The notes beneath the pieces are model-generated. The model was given only the letters and a program-made list of their open reading frames with translations, was not told the origin of the DNA and ran no database searches. The position numbers and the translations under genes were made by a program. From the NCBI GenBank assembly GCA_937952875.1, contig CALFDI010000071.1, positions 1-5,084 on the forward strand: 5,084 nucleotides of DNA. The letters are read 5' to 3'. This DNA is from an uncultured Verrucomicrobiales bacterium (GTDB lineage Bacteria > Verrucomicrobiota > Verrucomicrobiia > Verrucomicrobiales > Akkermansiaceae). Position 1 is the first letter of the stretch. Every line of letters begins with the position of its first letter. This document shows, piece by piece, positions 1-5,084 of this stretch.

Positions 1-7
1 GTTCAGA

Positions 8-13
8 TATAAT
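8..13 (+). promoter_or_regulatory. Perfect -10 box (TATAAT) in front of the CPXCG gene
   Basis: A perfect TATAAT hexamer ends ten bases before the first ATG of the CPXCG gene. A housekeeping sigma factor would start transcription about six to eight bases after it, near 19-21. The leader would then be only a few bases to the ATG at 24, or about a dozen to the ATG at 33. The -35 box would lie outside the window and cannot be checked. The surrounding DNA is AT-rich, so a chance match is possible. Confidence 0.4.
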
Positions 14-23
14 ATAGAGATAG

Positions 24-197
24 ATGAATTTGATGCAAGTAACTTGCCCAACGTGTTTCGAGCCTTTTTCGGTATCAGTCGAATTTGCGGAAGAGGGAGG
101 AGGGGAAATAGATTATGATTGTGAAGTCTGTTGCAGGCCTATGGTTATAGAGATCTCAACAGATTCCGTTGAAGCGCGGAGTCTAGATGATCTTTAA
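24..197 (+). CDS. CPXCG-motif cysteine-rich mini-protein (putative zinc-binding)
   Basis: This 57-residue protein was found by direct translation from ATG at 24 to TAA at 195-197. It carries a CPTC motif (Cys8, Cys11) and a second cluster DCEVCCRPM (Cys33, Cys36, Cys37). The spacing and the CEVCCRP block are the hallmark of the Cys-rich CPXCG family of small bacterial proteins. The paired CxxC motifs suggest a zinc ribbon-like fold, but the family's role is not established and I assign none. The middle and tail are acidic (EEGGGEID, then STDSVEARSLDDL), so the protein is probably cytosolic; there is no signal peptide or membrane segment. A second in-frame ATG at 33 would give 54 residues and keep every motif. 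Neither start has a clear Shine-Dalgarno sequence. An in-frame TAG at 21-23 rules out a start further upstream. The gene is convergent with the minus-strand operon. Confidence 0.85.
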   Translation: MNLMQVTCPTCFEPFSVSVEFAEEGGGEIDYDCEVCCRPMVIEISTDSVEARSLDDL

Positions 198-201
198 AGT
201 G

Positions 202-252
202 AGTGAACAGCTCTTAAGAGAGTATTTCTGGTTCAAGAGTCACTTATTATTT
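202..252 (+). terminator. Possible imperfect hairpin terminator between convergent genes
   Basis: Five bases after the CPXCG stop codon, AGTGA (202-206) can pair with TCACT (240-244), and CTCTT (211-215) with AAGAG (235-239). This gives a ten-pair stem with a four-base bulge (207-210) and a 19-base loop, followed by the T-rich run TTATTATTT (244-252). The long loop, the bulge and the broken T-tract make it a weak Rho-independent candidate. It lies in the only gap between the two convergent transcripts, where a terminator is expected. On the minus strand, a run of T (complement of 254-259) follows the end of the operon, without a strong stem before it. Confidence 0.35.
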
Positions 253-265
253 GAAAAAAGATCAG

Positions 266-619
266 TTAGCTCGCTGGCTTCCAGTTGCGGATTTCCTTTT
301 GTGTGCGGTCGTCGAAGACTGAGAGCTTCAAAGTGTATTTTTTCCCATCGCTGATGAATTCCACTTTATTTTCAGACTTAGAAATGAGGTGAGCGGAAAT
401 TGTTTTCCCAGCTTTATTCGTGAGACTGATGGGCTTTGCAGTGTCAGGAATAGTGACTTTAGGTTTAAGCCTTTCGATCTGGGCTTGGGTGAGGACAGGT
501 TTTGGTGGTTCTACATAGGTTGCCTTGAGGTCTGAGCTACTCATCCAGAGGAAGGCTGCTGTTCCTACTGCTACGAGGAGGAACAGGATCACGATTAGAG
601 ATTTAAGCGCAGACATCAT
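266..619 (-). CDS. Small membrane-anchored protein with SHD1-like domain
   Basis: This is a 117-residue protein. Residues about 6-26 form one strong hydrophobic helix with a single Lys before it, fitting an N-terminal anchor with the rest outside the cytoplasm. A Pro-rich linker (about 34-62) leads to a compact domain at about 64-114. That domain reads as beta strands in the pattern LTNKAGKTISAHLIS, NKVEFISDGKKYTLKL, then a DDRTQKEIRNW tail. This resembles the SHD1-like (SLA1 homology 1) modules common in secreted and membrane proteins of Verrucomicrobiota and Planctomycetes, which typically end in a 'D-x-x-Y/I-x-x-W' type motif. The molecular role of these bacterial modules is unknown to me. 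It is the last gene of the minus-strand cluster, 18 bases after the upstream gene. A second ATG follows the first (614-616), so the start may be one codon later. No Shine-Dalgarno sequence is visible. Confidence 0.75.
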   Translation of the reverse strand: MMSALKSLIVILFLLVAVGTAAFLWMSSSDLKATYVEPPKPVLTQAQIERLKPKVTIPDTAKPISLTNKAGKTISAHLISKSENKVEFISDGKKYTLKLSVFDDRTQKEIRNWKPAS

Positions 620-637
620 TGGGTATAGAAAGAAGTA

Positions 638-1093
638 TTAGGCAGAAGATGGCCTCTCGGCAAGGGTTAGCTTAAGTTCGTGACGTGTTTGTTCGAGAGT
701 GAGCTTCTTCTCGAAATAGTGAGACAGTATTTTCCCGCATCGGAGGCCTGCTTGATTACATACAAGTTCAACATAGGATTCGTGCCGTCCTTGATTCGCT
801 TGCTTCCTATCTAACTGATCTGCGAGGCGTGAAATCCAGTGGCCAAACGGCCAGCCTATGAGCTGACATCCACAGTGTAGCCGGATGTGACGCCAGGCTT
901 CTCCTTTCTGGCCATGAGCAGTCAATTCAGAGTGTAAGCCGCTGGTATCGATTGAGTGTGCGGCCGCTCTCTGAGTGAAAAAGTTGAGAAAAACAGTGAG
1001 TAGAAGATCGATTCCTGTGAGTTGCCTGCGGAGGAGTCCGCGGCGCTGAGATCGATCAATGAGCTCGGTTATGAAATGGTCGAGCGTGGTCAT
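638..1093 (-). CDS. Conserved-looking protein of unknown function, 151 aa, four cysteines
   Basis: I do not recognise this protein. Its only Met is the start codon, nine bases after the rsmB stop, and the next gene begins 18 bases after its end, so it fits the operon well. Residues 1-25 are polar with an RRGLLRR basic patch. Residues 28-46 are hydrophobic (IDLLLTVFLNFFT), too short and uneven for a confident membrane call. The core from about 64 to 145 is rich in Gly, His and aromatic residues: GEAWRHIRLHCGC, GWPFGHW, then GRHESYVELVCNQAG, and finally a helical segment TLEQTRHELKLTLAE. Its four Cys (74, 76, 112, 119) with His73 and His85 could form a metal site, but this is speculation. No signal peptide is visible. 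The gene call rests on length, operon spacing and protein-like composition. Confidence 0.65.
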   Translation of the reverse strand: MTTLDHFITELIDRSQRRGLLRRQLTGIDLLLTVFLNFFTQRAAAHSIDTSGLHSELTAHGQKGEAWRHIRLHCGCQLIGWPFGHWISRLADQLDRKQANQGRHESYVELVCNQAGLRCGKILSHYFEKKLTLEQTRHELKLTLAERPSSA

Positions 1094-1102
1094 GCACGGG
1101 TT

Positions 1103-2338
1103 TTAATGTTTTATGAGCAGGGCCGCGTAGGCTCCATCTGTCTGATGCTCATGAGGAAAAATTTGAATCTCTTGAGATAAAGAGACATCGCTATTTTTTG
1201 CTATAAATTCTTTGATCAGCTGAGAATTCTCTTCTGAGTCAATCGAACATGTGGAGTATACGATTCGGCCTCCACTTTTGACTGCCTGGAGTGCATGAGT
1301 GAGGATTTTTCTCTGAATGACTGTGATTGCTGTGATGTCTTCTGGGCTGAGGCGCCAACGGGCGTCGACTCGTCTACGGAGAACTCCAGTATTCGAACAA
1401 GGGACGTCTAAAAGAATAGCATCACAGCTATTTATTAGCTCGGGGGGAGGCGCCTGAGTCCAGTCGTGTGATGACGTTTCCGCGATAGTGATGCCTAGGT
1501 TTGTCAGATTTTCCAAGAGGCGAGGGAGGCGCTTCTTGTTGCTATCAGTGCAGATGAGTCTGCCCTCATTATGCATAGCTGCTGCTGCCAGTGCTGCCTT
1601 TCCTCCAGGGGCCGCACAGGCATCTATTACCACTTCGCCGGGTTTAGGGGCTAAAAGTGTGATGCAGTGGCGTGTGGCCAAGTCTTGAATATAGATGGAG
1701 CCCTCTTTTAACCATTCGCGAGGGATATTTCCCTTGATTTCAAGGAATCCAGGCGCGGAGTCGATCGAGTGAACTTTTTCAGACTCTAGAATGTCTTGAT
1801 GTTTATCTGGTCTGAGTGGGTTCAGGCGAGCAATGGTAGGTGCTGGCTGATTGTTCCACTTTAAGAGAGAGAGAGTCTTATCCTCGCCAAAAGATTCTGC
1901 CCATTTCTGCACTAACCAGTCTGGGTGAGAGTGCTGGATTGCGAGCTCATCCGATGGAGTGACTCCTTCGCGTTGAGCTGTTCTGAGAACTCCATTGACG
2001 AGGCCGCGTGTTCTCTGAGGAGCAGCTTCGACAGTTTCATTAAGTGCGGCGTGCTCGCTGATTTCTAAAATGAACAGCTGGCAGAGTCCGATGCGCAGGA
2101 AGTCTCGAGTCTCATCATCGAGTTTTCCTTTTCTTAGTCCGCTGATCCAGTGATCGAGAAGACGTTTATTTCTGAGGACGCCTAGGACGATGGCATTGAG
2201 CAGTCCTCGATCTGATGGAGATAAGTCGAGGTTTCTTGCCTTTTCTGCGACGAGTGTGTCCGCGTAAACGTGGCCTTTCGCCCATGCTCCAAGGGCTTTA
2301 ACGGCGGCGCGGCGAATACTGGCAGAGGTGCGGGACAT
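1103..2338 (-). CDS. rsmB: 16S rRNA (cytosine-967-C5)-methyltransferase RsmB
   Basis: This 411-residue protein is close to the usual RsmB length (429 in E. coli). It transfers a methyl group from S-adenosylmethionine to C5 of C967 in 16S rRNA, in the cytosol during small-subunit assembly. The N-terminal 125 residues form the NusB-like RNA-binding domain (RRAAVKALGAW, RGLLNAIVLGVLRNKRLLD, ALNETVEAA, RGLVNGVLR). The methyltransferase domain follows: the QDLATR segment at 218-223, SAM motif I DACAAPGGKA at 239-248, motif IV DVPCSNTGVLRR with Cys314, and motif VI YSTCSIDSEEN with the nucleophile Cys364. The C-terminus has DGAYAALLIKH where family members usually have DGFF-type endings. The NusB-like extension separates it from RsmF and from single-domain enzymes. 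The ATG at 2336-2338 places RTSASIRRAAVKAL at the expected start. The bases directly before it read ATCACCTCC, which is not a ribosome binding site. The trmD stop is 38 bases upstream. Confidence 0.95.
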   Translation of the reverse strand: MSRTSASIRRAAVKALGAWAKGHVYADTLVAEKARNLDLSPSDRGLLNAIVLGVLRNKRLLDHWISGLRKGKLDDETRDFLRIGLCQLFILEISEHAALNETVEAAPQRTRGLVNGVLRTAQREGVTPSDELAIQHSHPDWLVQKWAESFGEDKTLSLLKWNNQPAPTIARLNPLRPDKHQDILESEKVHSIDSAPGFLEIKGNIPREWLKEGSIYIQDLATRHCITLLAPKPGEVVIDACAAPGGKAALAAAAMHNEGRLICTDSNKKRLPRLLENLTNLGITIAETSSHDWTQAPPPELINSCDAILLDVPCSNTGVLRRRVDARWRLSPEDITAITVIQRKILTHALQAVKSGGRIVYSTCSIDSEENSQLIKEFIAKNSDVSLSQEIQIFPHEHQTDGAYAALLIKH

Positions 2339-2376
2339 GGAGGTGATATGATCAGTTCGTCACGAGGTGTAAAGAC

Positions 2377-3051
2377 CTAGCATTCACCGAGATCTGGTCG
2401 ATTCTCTTGTGTGCGCTGTTTTGCCGCGTGGCTTTTCCACTCGAGGATTTTTTTATGATCGCCGGAGAGGAGGACGGCTGGGACGTCATGGCCACGGAAA
2501 GAGTTCGGTTTGGTATAGACGGGAGCTTCTAGCAGATGAGGGTCAGTGAAGGACTCTTCCACAGATGAGCGTGCATCGCCAAGTGCCCCAGGGAGAAGGC
2601 GCACGATGGCATCAGTGACGACTGCGGCGGCGATGGCCCCATTTGTAAGCACGTAGTCACCTATCGAGAGCTCTAGATCGACTAGTTGCTCGATGACTCG
2701 GTGATCGACACCTTCGTAATGCCCGCAGAGGAGTATAAGATGCGTTTCTTCCGATAGTTCGCGTGCGGTGGCTTGTTGAAAGACGGTGCCTTGAGGTGTC
2801 ATGAGAATCACCTTGGAGTGTGGCGTTTTCAGCTCTTCGACAGCGGCGAAGAGCGGGCCAGGCATGAGGACCATTCCTTGGCCGCCGCCACAAGGGGCAT
2901 CATCGACTGTGCGCCGTTTATCCGTGGCCCAGTCACGTAAGTTATGTGCCTGAATCTCGACAAGACCAGCTGCTTGAGCCCGCTTCATGATGCTATCGCT
3001 CAGTGGAGCGAGCGCCATGTCGGGAAACAGGGTGATAATGTCGATCTTCAT
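2377..3051 (-). CDS. trmD: tRNA (guanine-37-N1)-methyltransferase TrmD
   Basis: TrmD methylates N1 of G37, next to the anticodon, in tRNAs with G36, which prevents +1 frameshifting. It is a SPOUT-family dimer with a trefoil knot. The 224-residue protein opens with the typical KIDIITLFPDM. It has DDAPCGGGQGMVL at 50-62, LCGHYEGVDHRV at 108-119, the knot segment SIGDYVLTNGA at 129-139, Arg151 in VRLLPGALG (matching E. coli Arg154), and YTKPNSFRG then VLLSGDHKKI. Two positions differ from E. coli: Asn137 for Gly140 in the SAM-binding SGGE loop, and Glu166 for the catalytic Asp169 (EESF instead of EDSF). The C-terminal domain ends at KQRTQENRPDLGEC, about 30 residues shorter than E. coli. The gene starts five bases after the ABC-F stop codon. 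Neither rpsP nor rimM precedes it, and rsmB rather than rplS follows it. Confidence 0.96.
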   Translation of the reverse strand: MKIDIITLFPDMALAPLSDSIMKRAQAAGLVEIQAHNLRDWATDKRRTVDDAPCGGGQGMVLMPGPLFAAVEELKTPHSKVILMTPQGTVFQQATARELSEETHLILLCGHYEGVDHRVIEQLVDLELSIGDYVLTNGAIAAAVVTDAIVRLLPGALGDARSSVEESFTDPHLLEAPVYTKPNSFRGHDVPAVLLSGDHKKILEWKSHAAKQRTQENRPDLGEC

Positions 3052-3056
3052 GCCGC

Positions 3057-4664
3057 TTAACTCGTCACGGCTGCTCTATCATCATTGAGTCCGCTCTTTT
3101 CCAGGAAGTAGTCGTAATCGCCGTGATAGCGGGTGACGTTGCCCTTCTGGATGTGAAGAGTCGTGGTGGCGAGAGAGCGTATGAAATGCACGTCGTGTGA
3201 GATGAAGACGAGTGTGCCTTCGTAATTTTTCAATGCTGCGACGAGGGCGTCGACAGACATGATGTCCAAGTGCGTGGTCGGCTCGTCCATTAGGAGGAGA
3301 TTCGGCGGATCGACGAGGAACTTAATGAGGTTGAGACGACTCTTTTCTCCTCCGGAGAGAACACGGATGCGCTTTTCCACATCAGTGCGGCGGAAGAGGA
3401 ATGATCCGAGGATAGCGCGGGCTTCTTCTTCTCGTAGCTCGCCATTTGCCTCCATGACCTCTTCGAGGACAGTGTTGGACTCGTTCAGATGCTCATCGCG
3501 GTGCTGAGAGAAGTAGCCGAGCTTCGTGAGATAGCCGGTATCGACTTCGCCGGAATCTGGCTCGAGCACCTTGGCCATCATCTTGAGCATGGTGGACTTA
3601 CCAGCACCGTTCGGGCCGACGAGGACGATGCGCTCGCCGCGTTCTACGGTCATTTCGTAATCTTTGTAGATGACGTTATCACCGTAGGCTTTAGAGACCT
3701 TTTTCAGTTCGACGACCTTTTGGTTACTCTTAGGAGGCTGTGGGAAAGTGAACCTGAGATTTTTCCGTGGTGGGACTGGTTTGACGAGCTTGGCTTTCAT
3801 CCGCTCGATCTGCTTCATTCTATCCTGCACCTGAGAGGCCTTTGAGCCTACGCCGCGGAAGCGAGTGATGAAGTCTTGGACCTTATCGATCTCTTTTTGC
3901 TTATTGCGGTATTCCTTTTGGACGATTTCAAAGCGCTTTTCTTTCTGCTCCTGATAGCTGGAGTAATTTCCCGTGTAGGAGATGAGCTTCTCTTGGTCGA
4001 TCTCATAGACAGTCTCAGCGATGGTGTCCATGAAGTCACGATCGTGGGAGATGAGGAGGATAGCACCAGGATAGTTAGAAAGGTAGCGCTGCAGCCAGAT
4101 CAGAGCCATGAGGTCGAGGTGGTTTGTCGGCTCGTCTAGCATGAGGAGATCTGGCTCCATCACGAGAATCCGTGCGAGCTTTGCACGCATGATCCAGCCT
4201 CCGGAGAAGGAACTCGCCGGCTCGGTGAATTGCTCTTGGGTAAAGCCGAGGCCTGCGAGGATTTTCTTCGCCTTGGGCTCGAGCTGGTAACCGTTATTAT
4301 TCGCAAAGACTTCGGTGGCCTTGCCGAACTTTTCTGAGGATTCATCTCCTTCGGCGGCGCATTGACGGAGGTGCATGACGGCCTCCATCATCTCGGGGTT
4401 AATCCCCATGGCGATTTCTAAAATTTGCTCTTCACCAGGATCTCCGGCCTCCTGCTCGAGGAATCCTACAATGGCGTATTCATCGACTTCAGCTGTGCCT
4501 TCATCTGGTTCGTCCTCTTTAAGTATGAGTTTAAAAAGGGTCGACTTTCCGGCACCGTTCGGCCCGACGAGGACGACGCGCTCGCCCCAGTTGATCGTCA
4601 TGTCTGCACTTTGAAAAAGTGTGCGGCCGCCAAAGGTCTTGGTGAGATTGCGAATGATTAACAC
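3057..4664 (-). CDS. ABC-F family ATPase (ribosome-associated translation factor)
   Basis: This is a soluble protein with two ATP-binding cassettes and no membrane segments, the hallmark of ABC-F factors, which bind the ribosomal E site rather than transport solutes. From the GTG start it has 535 residues. NBD1 has Walker A GPNGAGKS at 34-41, signature SFSGGW at 152-157, Walker B LLMLDEPTNHLD at 173-184 and switch His207. A charged linker with coiled-coil character (about 236-309) is the region that reaches the P-site tRNA in this family. NBD2 has Walker A at 350-357, signature LSGGE at 436-440, Walker B LLLMDEPTTHLD at 456-467 and His490. DEPTTHLD has Thr where Asn is usual. I chose the GTG at 4662-4664 because VLIIRNLTKTFGG is where family members begin and AAGG lies seven bases upstream. 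An ATG at 4725-4727 would add 21 residues unlike the family. The subfamily is not resolved, and a housekeeping role is likelier than antibiotic resistance given the operon. Confidence 0.93.
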   Translation of the reverse strand: MLIIRNLTKTFGGRTLFQSADMTINWGERVVLVGPNGAGKSTLFKLILKEDEPDEGTAEVDEYAIVGFLEQEAGDPGEEQILEIAMGINPEMMEAVMHLRQCAAEGDESSEKFGKATEVFANNNGYQLEPKAKKILAGLGFTQEQFTEPASSFSGGWIMRAKLARILVMEPDLLMLDEPTNHLDLMALIWLQRYLSNYPGAILLISHDRDFMDTIAETVYEIDQEKLISYTGNYSSYQEQKEKRFEIVQKEYRNKQKEIDKVQDFITRFRGVGSKASQVQDRMKQIERMKAKLVKPVPPRKNLRFTFPQPPKSNQKVVELKKVSKAYGDNVIYKDYEMTVERGERIVLVGPNGAGKSTMLKMMAKVLEPDSGEVDTGYLTKLGYFSQHRDEHLNESNTVLEEVMEANGELREEEARAILGSFLFRRTDVEKRIRVLSGGEKSRLNLIKFLVDPPNLLLMDEPTTHLDIMSVDALVAALKNYEGTLVFISHDVHFIRSLATTTLHIQKGNVTRYHGDYDYFLEKSGLNDDRAAVTS

Positions 4665-4905
4665 GCCCCTGCCTTGCCGGATTTTTCTCTCTATGGCCAG
4701 AGTGAAAATCGAGTAATGATGGCCCACTTTTAGATCGAAGACTCAAGACAGTGTGATTGTTAGGACACCATTCGTTGGAATTGTTTTCGGCCTTGAGTAA
4801 GTTCTATTTGGCCCAACTCCCTGTTTTCTCATGAATTTTCCCCGTGAAAACCGATCTTGGTTAAAAAATCGTGACAAGACTTCTTTCGCGGAACACTTAT
4901 TCATT
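4665..4905. promoter_or_regulatory. Divergent intergenic region between ABC-F operon and exported-protein gene
   Basis: This 241-base gap must hold the promoters for the minus-strand operon and for the plus-strand gene at 4906. I could not find a clear -35/-10 pair on either strand. The best minus-strand reading is ATCACA, a 17-base gap and TCTAAA (complement of about 4730-4758), which matches consensus at only four of six bases in each box. The gap also contains ACTCAAG at 4741-4747 mirrored by CTTGAGT at 4792-4798, and a short symmetric element TTTTC-CCCGT-GAAAA at 4836-4850. Either could be an operator, but both are short enough to arise by chance. Confidence 0.35.
4666..4675 (-). promoter_or_regulatory. 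Ribosome binding site supporting the GTG start of the ABC-F gene
   Basis: On the minus strand AAGGCAGGGG precedes the GTG at 4664-4662. AAGG ends seven bases before the start codon, a normal Shine-Dalgarno spacing. The AGGGG half is only one base away and is too close to act by itself. This is the only convincing Shine-Dalgarno sequence in the operon, and it favours GTG over the upstream ATG at 4727. Confidence 0.5.
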
Positions 4906-5084
4906 ATGTGCTTCCGTTCGCCATTTCGTTTACTAGCTGTCGTCTTTTTGTCTGTTGGTTCGATTTTTTCGTGCTTTGGAGCTGAACCGTCTCGTCTGGA
5001 GAATCCTGCTGATTTCCCTTTGATGGGTGATTGGGAAGGCTCTCTTACCATTCCTGGGCGGAAGGCGAATAAGCAACCGAGTAT
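4906..5084 (+). CDS. N-terminus of an exported protein or lipoprotein (3'-truncated by window edge)
   Basis: Fifty-nine codons plus two bases are open from ATG at 4906 to the end of the window. Residues 1-8 carry two Arg, residues 9-22 are hydrophobic (LLAVVFLSVGSIFS), and Cys23 follows IFS, which fits a bacterial lipobox; a lipoprotein is therefore possible. A normal type I cleavage near FGA (24-26) is the alternative, but Phe at -3 fits it poorly. The mature part reads EPSRLENPADFPLMGDWEGSLTIP. A 'GDWEG' opening just after the signal peptide is reminiscent of the large DUF1080 (3-keto-disaccharide hydrolase-like) exported proteins of Verrucomicrobiota and Planctomycetes, but too little is present to assign a family. 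The start has only a weak purine stretch (GCGGAA) about a dozen bases upstream. The antisense reading frame here is Lys/Arg/Ser-rich and lacks family features, so I prefer this strand. Confidence 0.7.
   Translation, partial: MCFRSPFRLLAVVFLSVGSIFSCFGAEPSRLENPADFPLMGDWEGSLTIPGRKANKQPS

Noticed and set aside
211..220. Perfect palindrome CTCTTAAGAG
   Set aside because: Ten bases of self-complementarity leave no loop for a hairpin, and a single copy in an AT-rich gap is weak evidence for an operator. Its left half is better used in the longer hairpin.
1488..1688. Plus-strand open frame of 66 codons within rsmB
   Set aside because: It is antisense to the SAM-binding region of rsmB, and its Ala/Ser-rich translation reflects the complementary strand.
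2339..2380. Plus-strand GGAGGTGAT followed by an ATG and a ten-codon open frame
   Set aside because: The Shine-Dalgarno match is strong but only four bases from the ATG. The peptide (MISSSRGVKT) is short and there is no promoter. I treat the motif instead as the minus-strand rsmB leader element.
2657..2893. Minus-strand open frame of 78 codons inside trmD
   Set aside because: It is a shifted frame of trmD, Arg-rich and without motifs, while the trmD frame is intact from end to end.
3489..3845. Plus-strand open frame of 118 codons
   Set aside because: It lies wholly antisense to the linker and second ATPase domain of the ABC-F gene, which has full motif support. The frame is open because of the coding bias of the opposite strand.
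3057..4664. ABC transporter or antibiotic-resistance reading of the ABC-F gene
   Set aside because: No membrane domain or permease gene is nearby, and the neighbours are housekeeping translation genes. Resistance cannot be inferred from the sequence.
4665..4727. ABC-F start at the ATG at 4727, adding 21 residues
   Set aside because: The extra residues (MGHHYSIFTL...) do not resemble the family, whose members begin at the VLIIRNLTKTFGG position. The GTG at 4664 has a Shine-Dalgarno sequence at correct spacing.
4743..5051. Minus-strand open frame of 102 codons
   Set aside because: It overlaps the signal peptide of the plus-strand gene and covers the divergent promoter gap. It is Lys/Arg/Ser-rich with no recognisable motif or plausible start context.

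Overview
The window looks like chromosomal DNA from a member of the PVC group, most likely a Verrucomicrobiota bacterium of medium GC. This is inferred from protein style, not from a marker gene. The clues are a CPXCG cysteine-rich mini-protein, a membrane-anchored protein with an SHD1-like domain, the form of TrmD, and the opening of a secreted protein at the right edge. There is no sign of plasmid, phage, insertion sequence or CRISPR.

Layout. At the left edge a 57-codon CPXCG protein gene (24-197, +) sits almost directly behind a perfect TATAAT box. It converges on a long minus-strand cluster across a short gap that could form a terminator hairpin (198-265). In transcription order, right to left, the cluster is: an ABC-F ATPase (4664-3057), trmD (3051-2377), rsmB (2338-1103), an unrecognised 151-residue protein (1093-638) and a small membrane-anchored SHD1-like protein (619-266). 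Gaps are 5, 38, 9 and 18 bases, so one operon is likely. A 241-base divergent gap (4665-4905) separates it from a truncated plus-strand gene for an exported protein or lipoprotein that runs off the right end (4906-5084).

How the genes fit together. The three recognisable operon genes all serve translation. The ABC-F protein is expected to act on the ribosome, TrmD makes m1G37 in tRNA, and RsmB makes m5C967 in 16S rRNA. The two downstream genes may simply be co-transcribed. In the classical arrangement trmD lies with rpsP, rimM and rplS; here it lies between an ABC-F gene and rsmB.

I do not see a convincing undescribed defence or mobile system. The points most worth a second look are: a Glu at the position of the TrmD catalytic Asp; a copy of the 16S rRNA 3'-tail sequence directly before the rsmB start codon; the lack of visible Shine-Dalgarno sequences in most of the operon; the unknown four-cysteine protein; and the possibly near-leaderless CPXCG gene.
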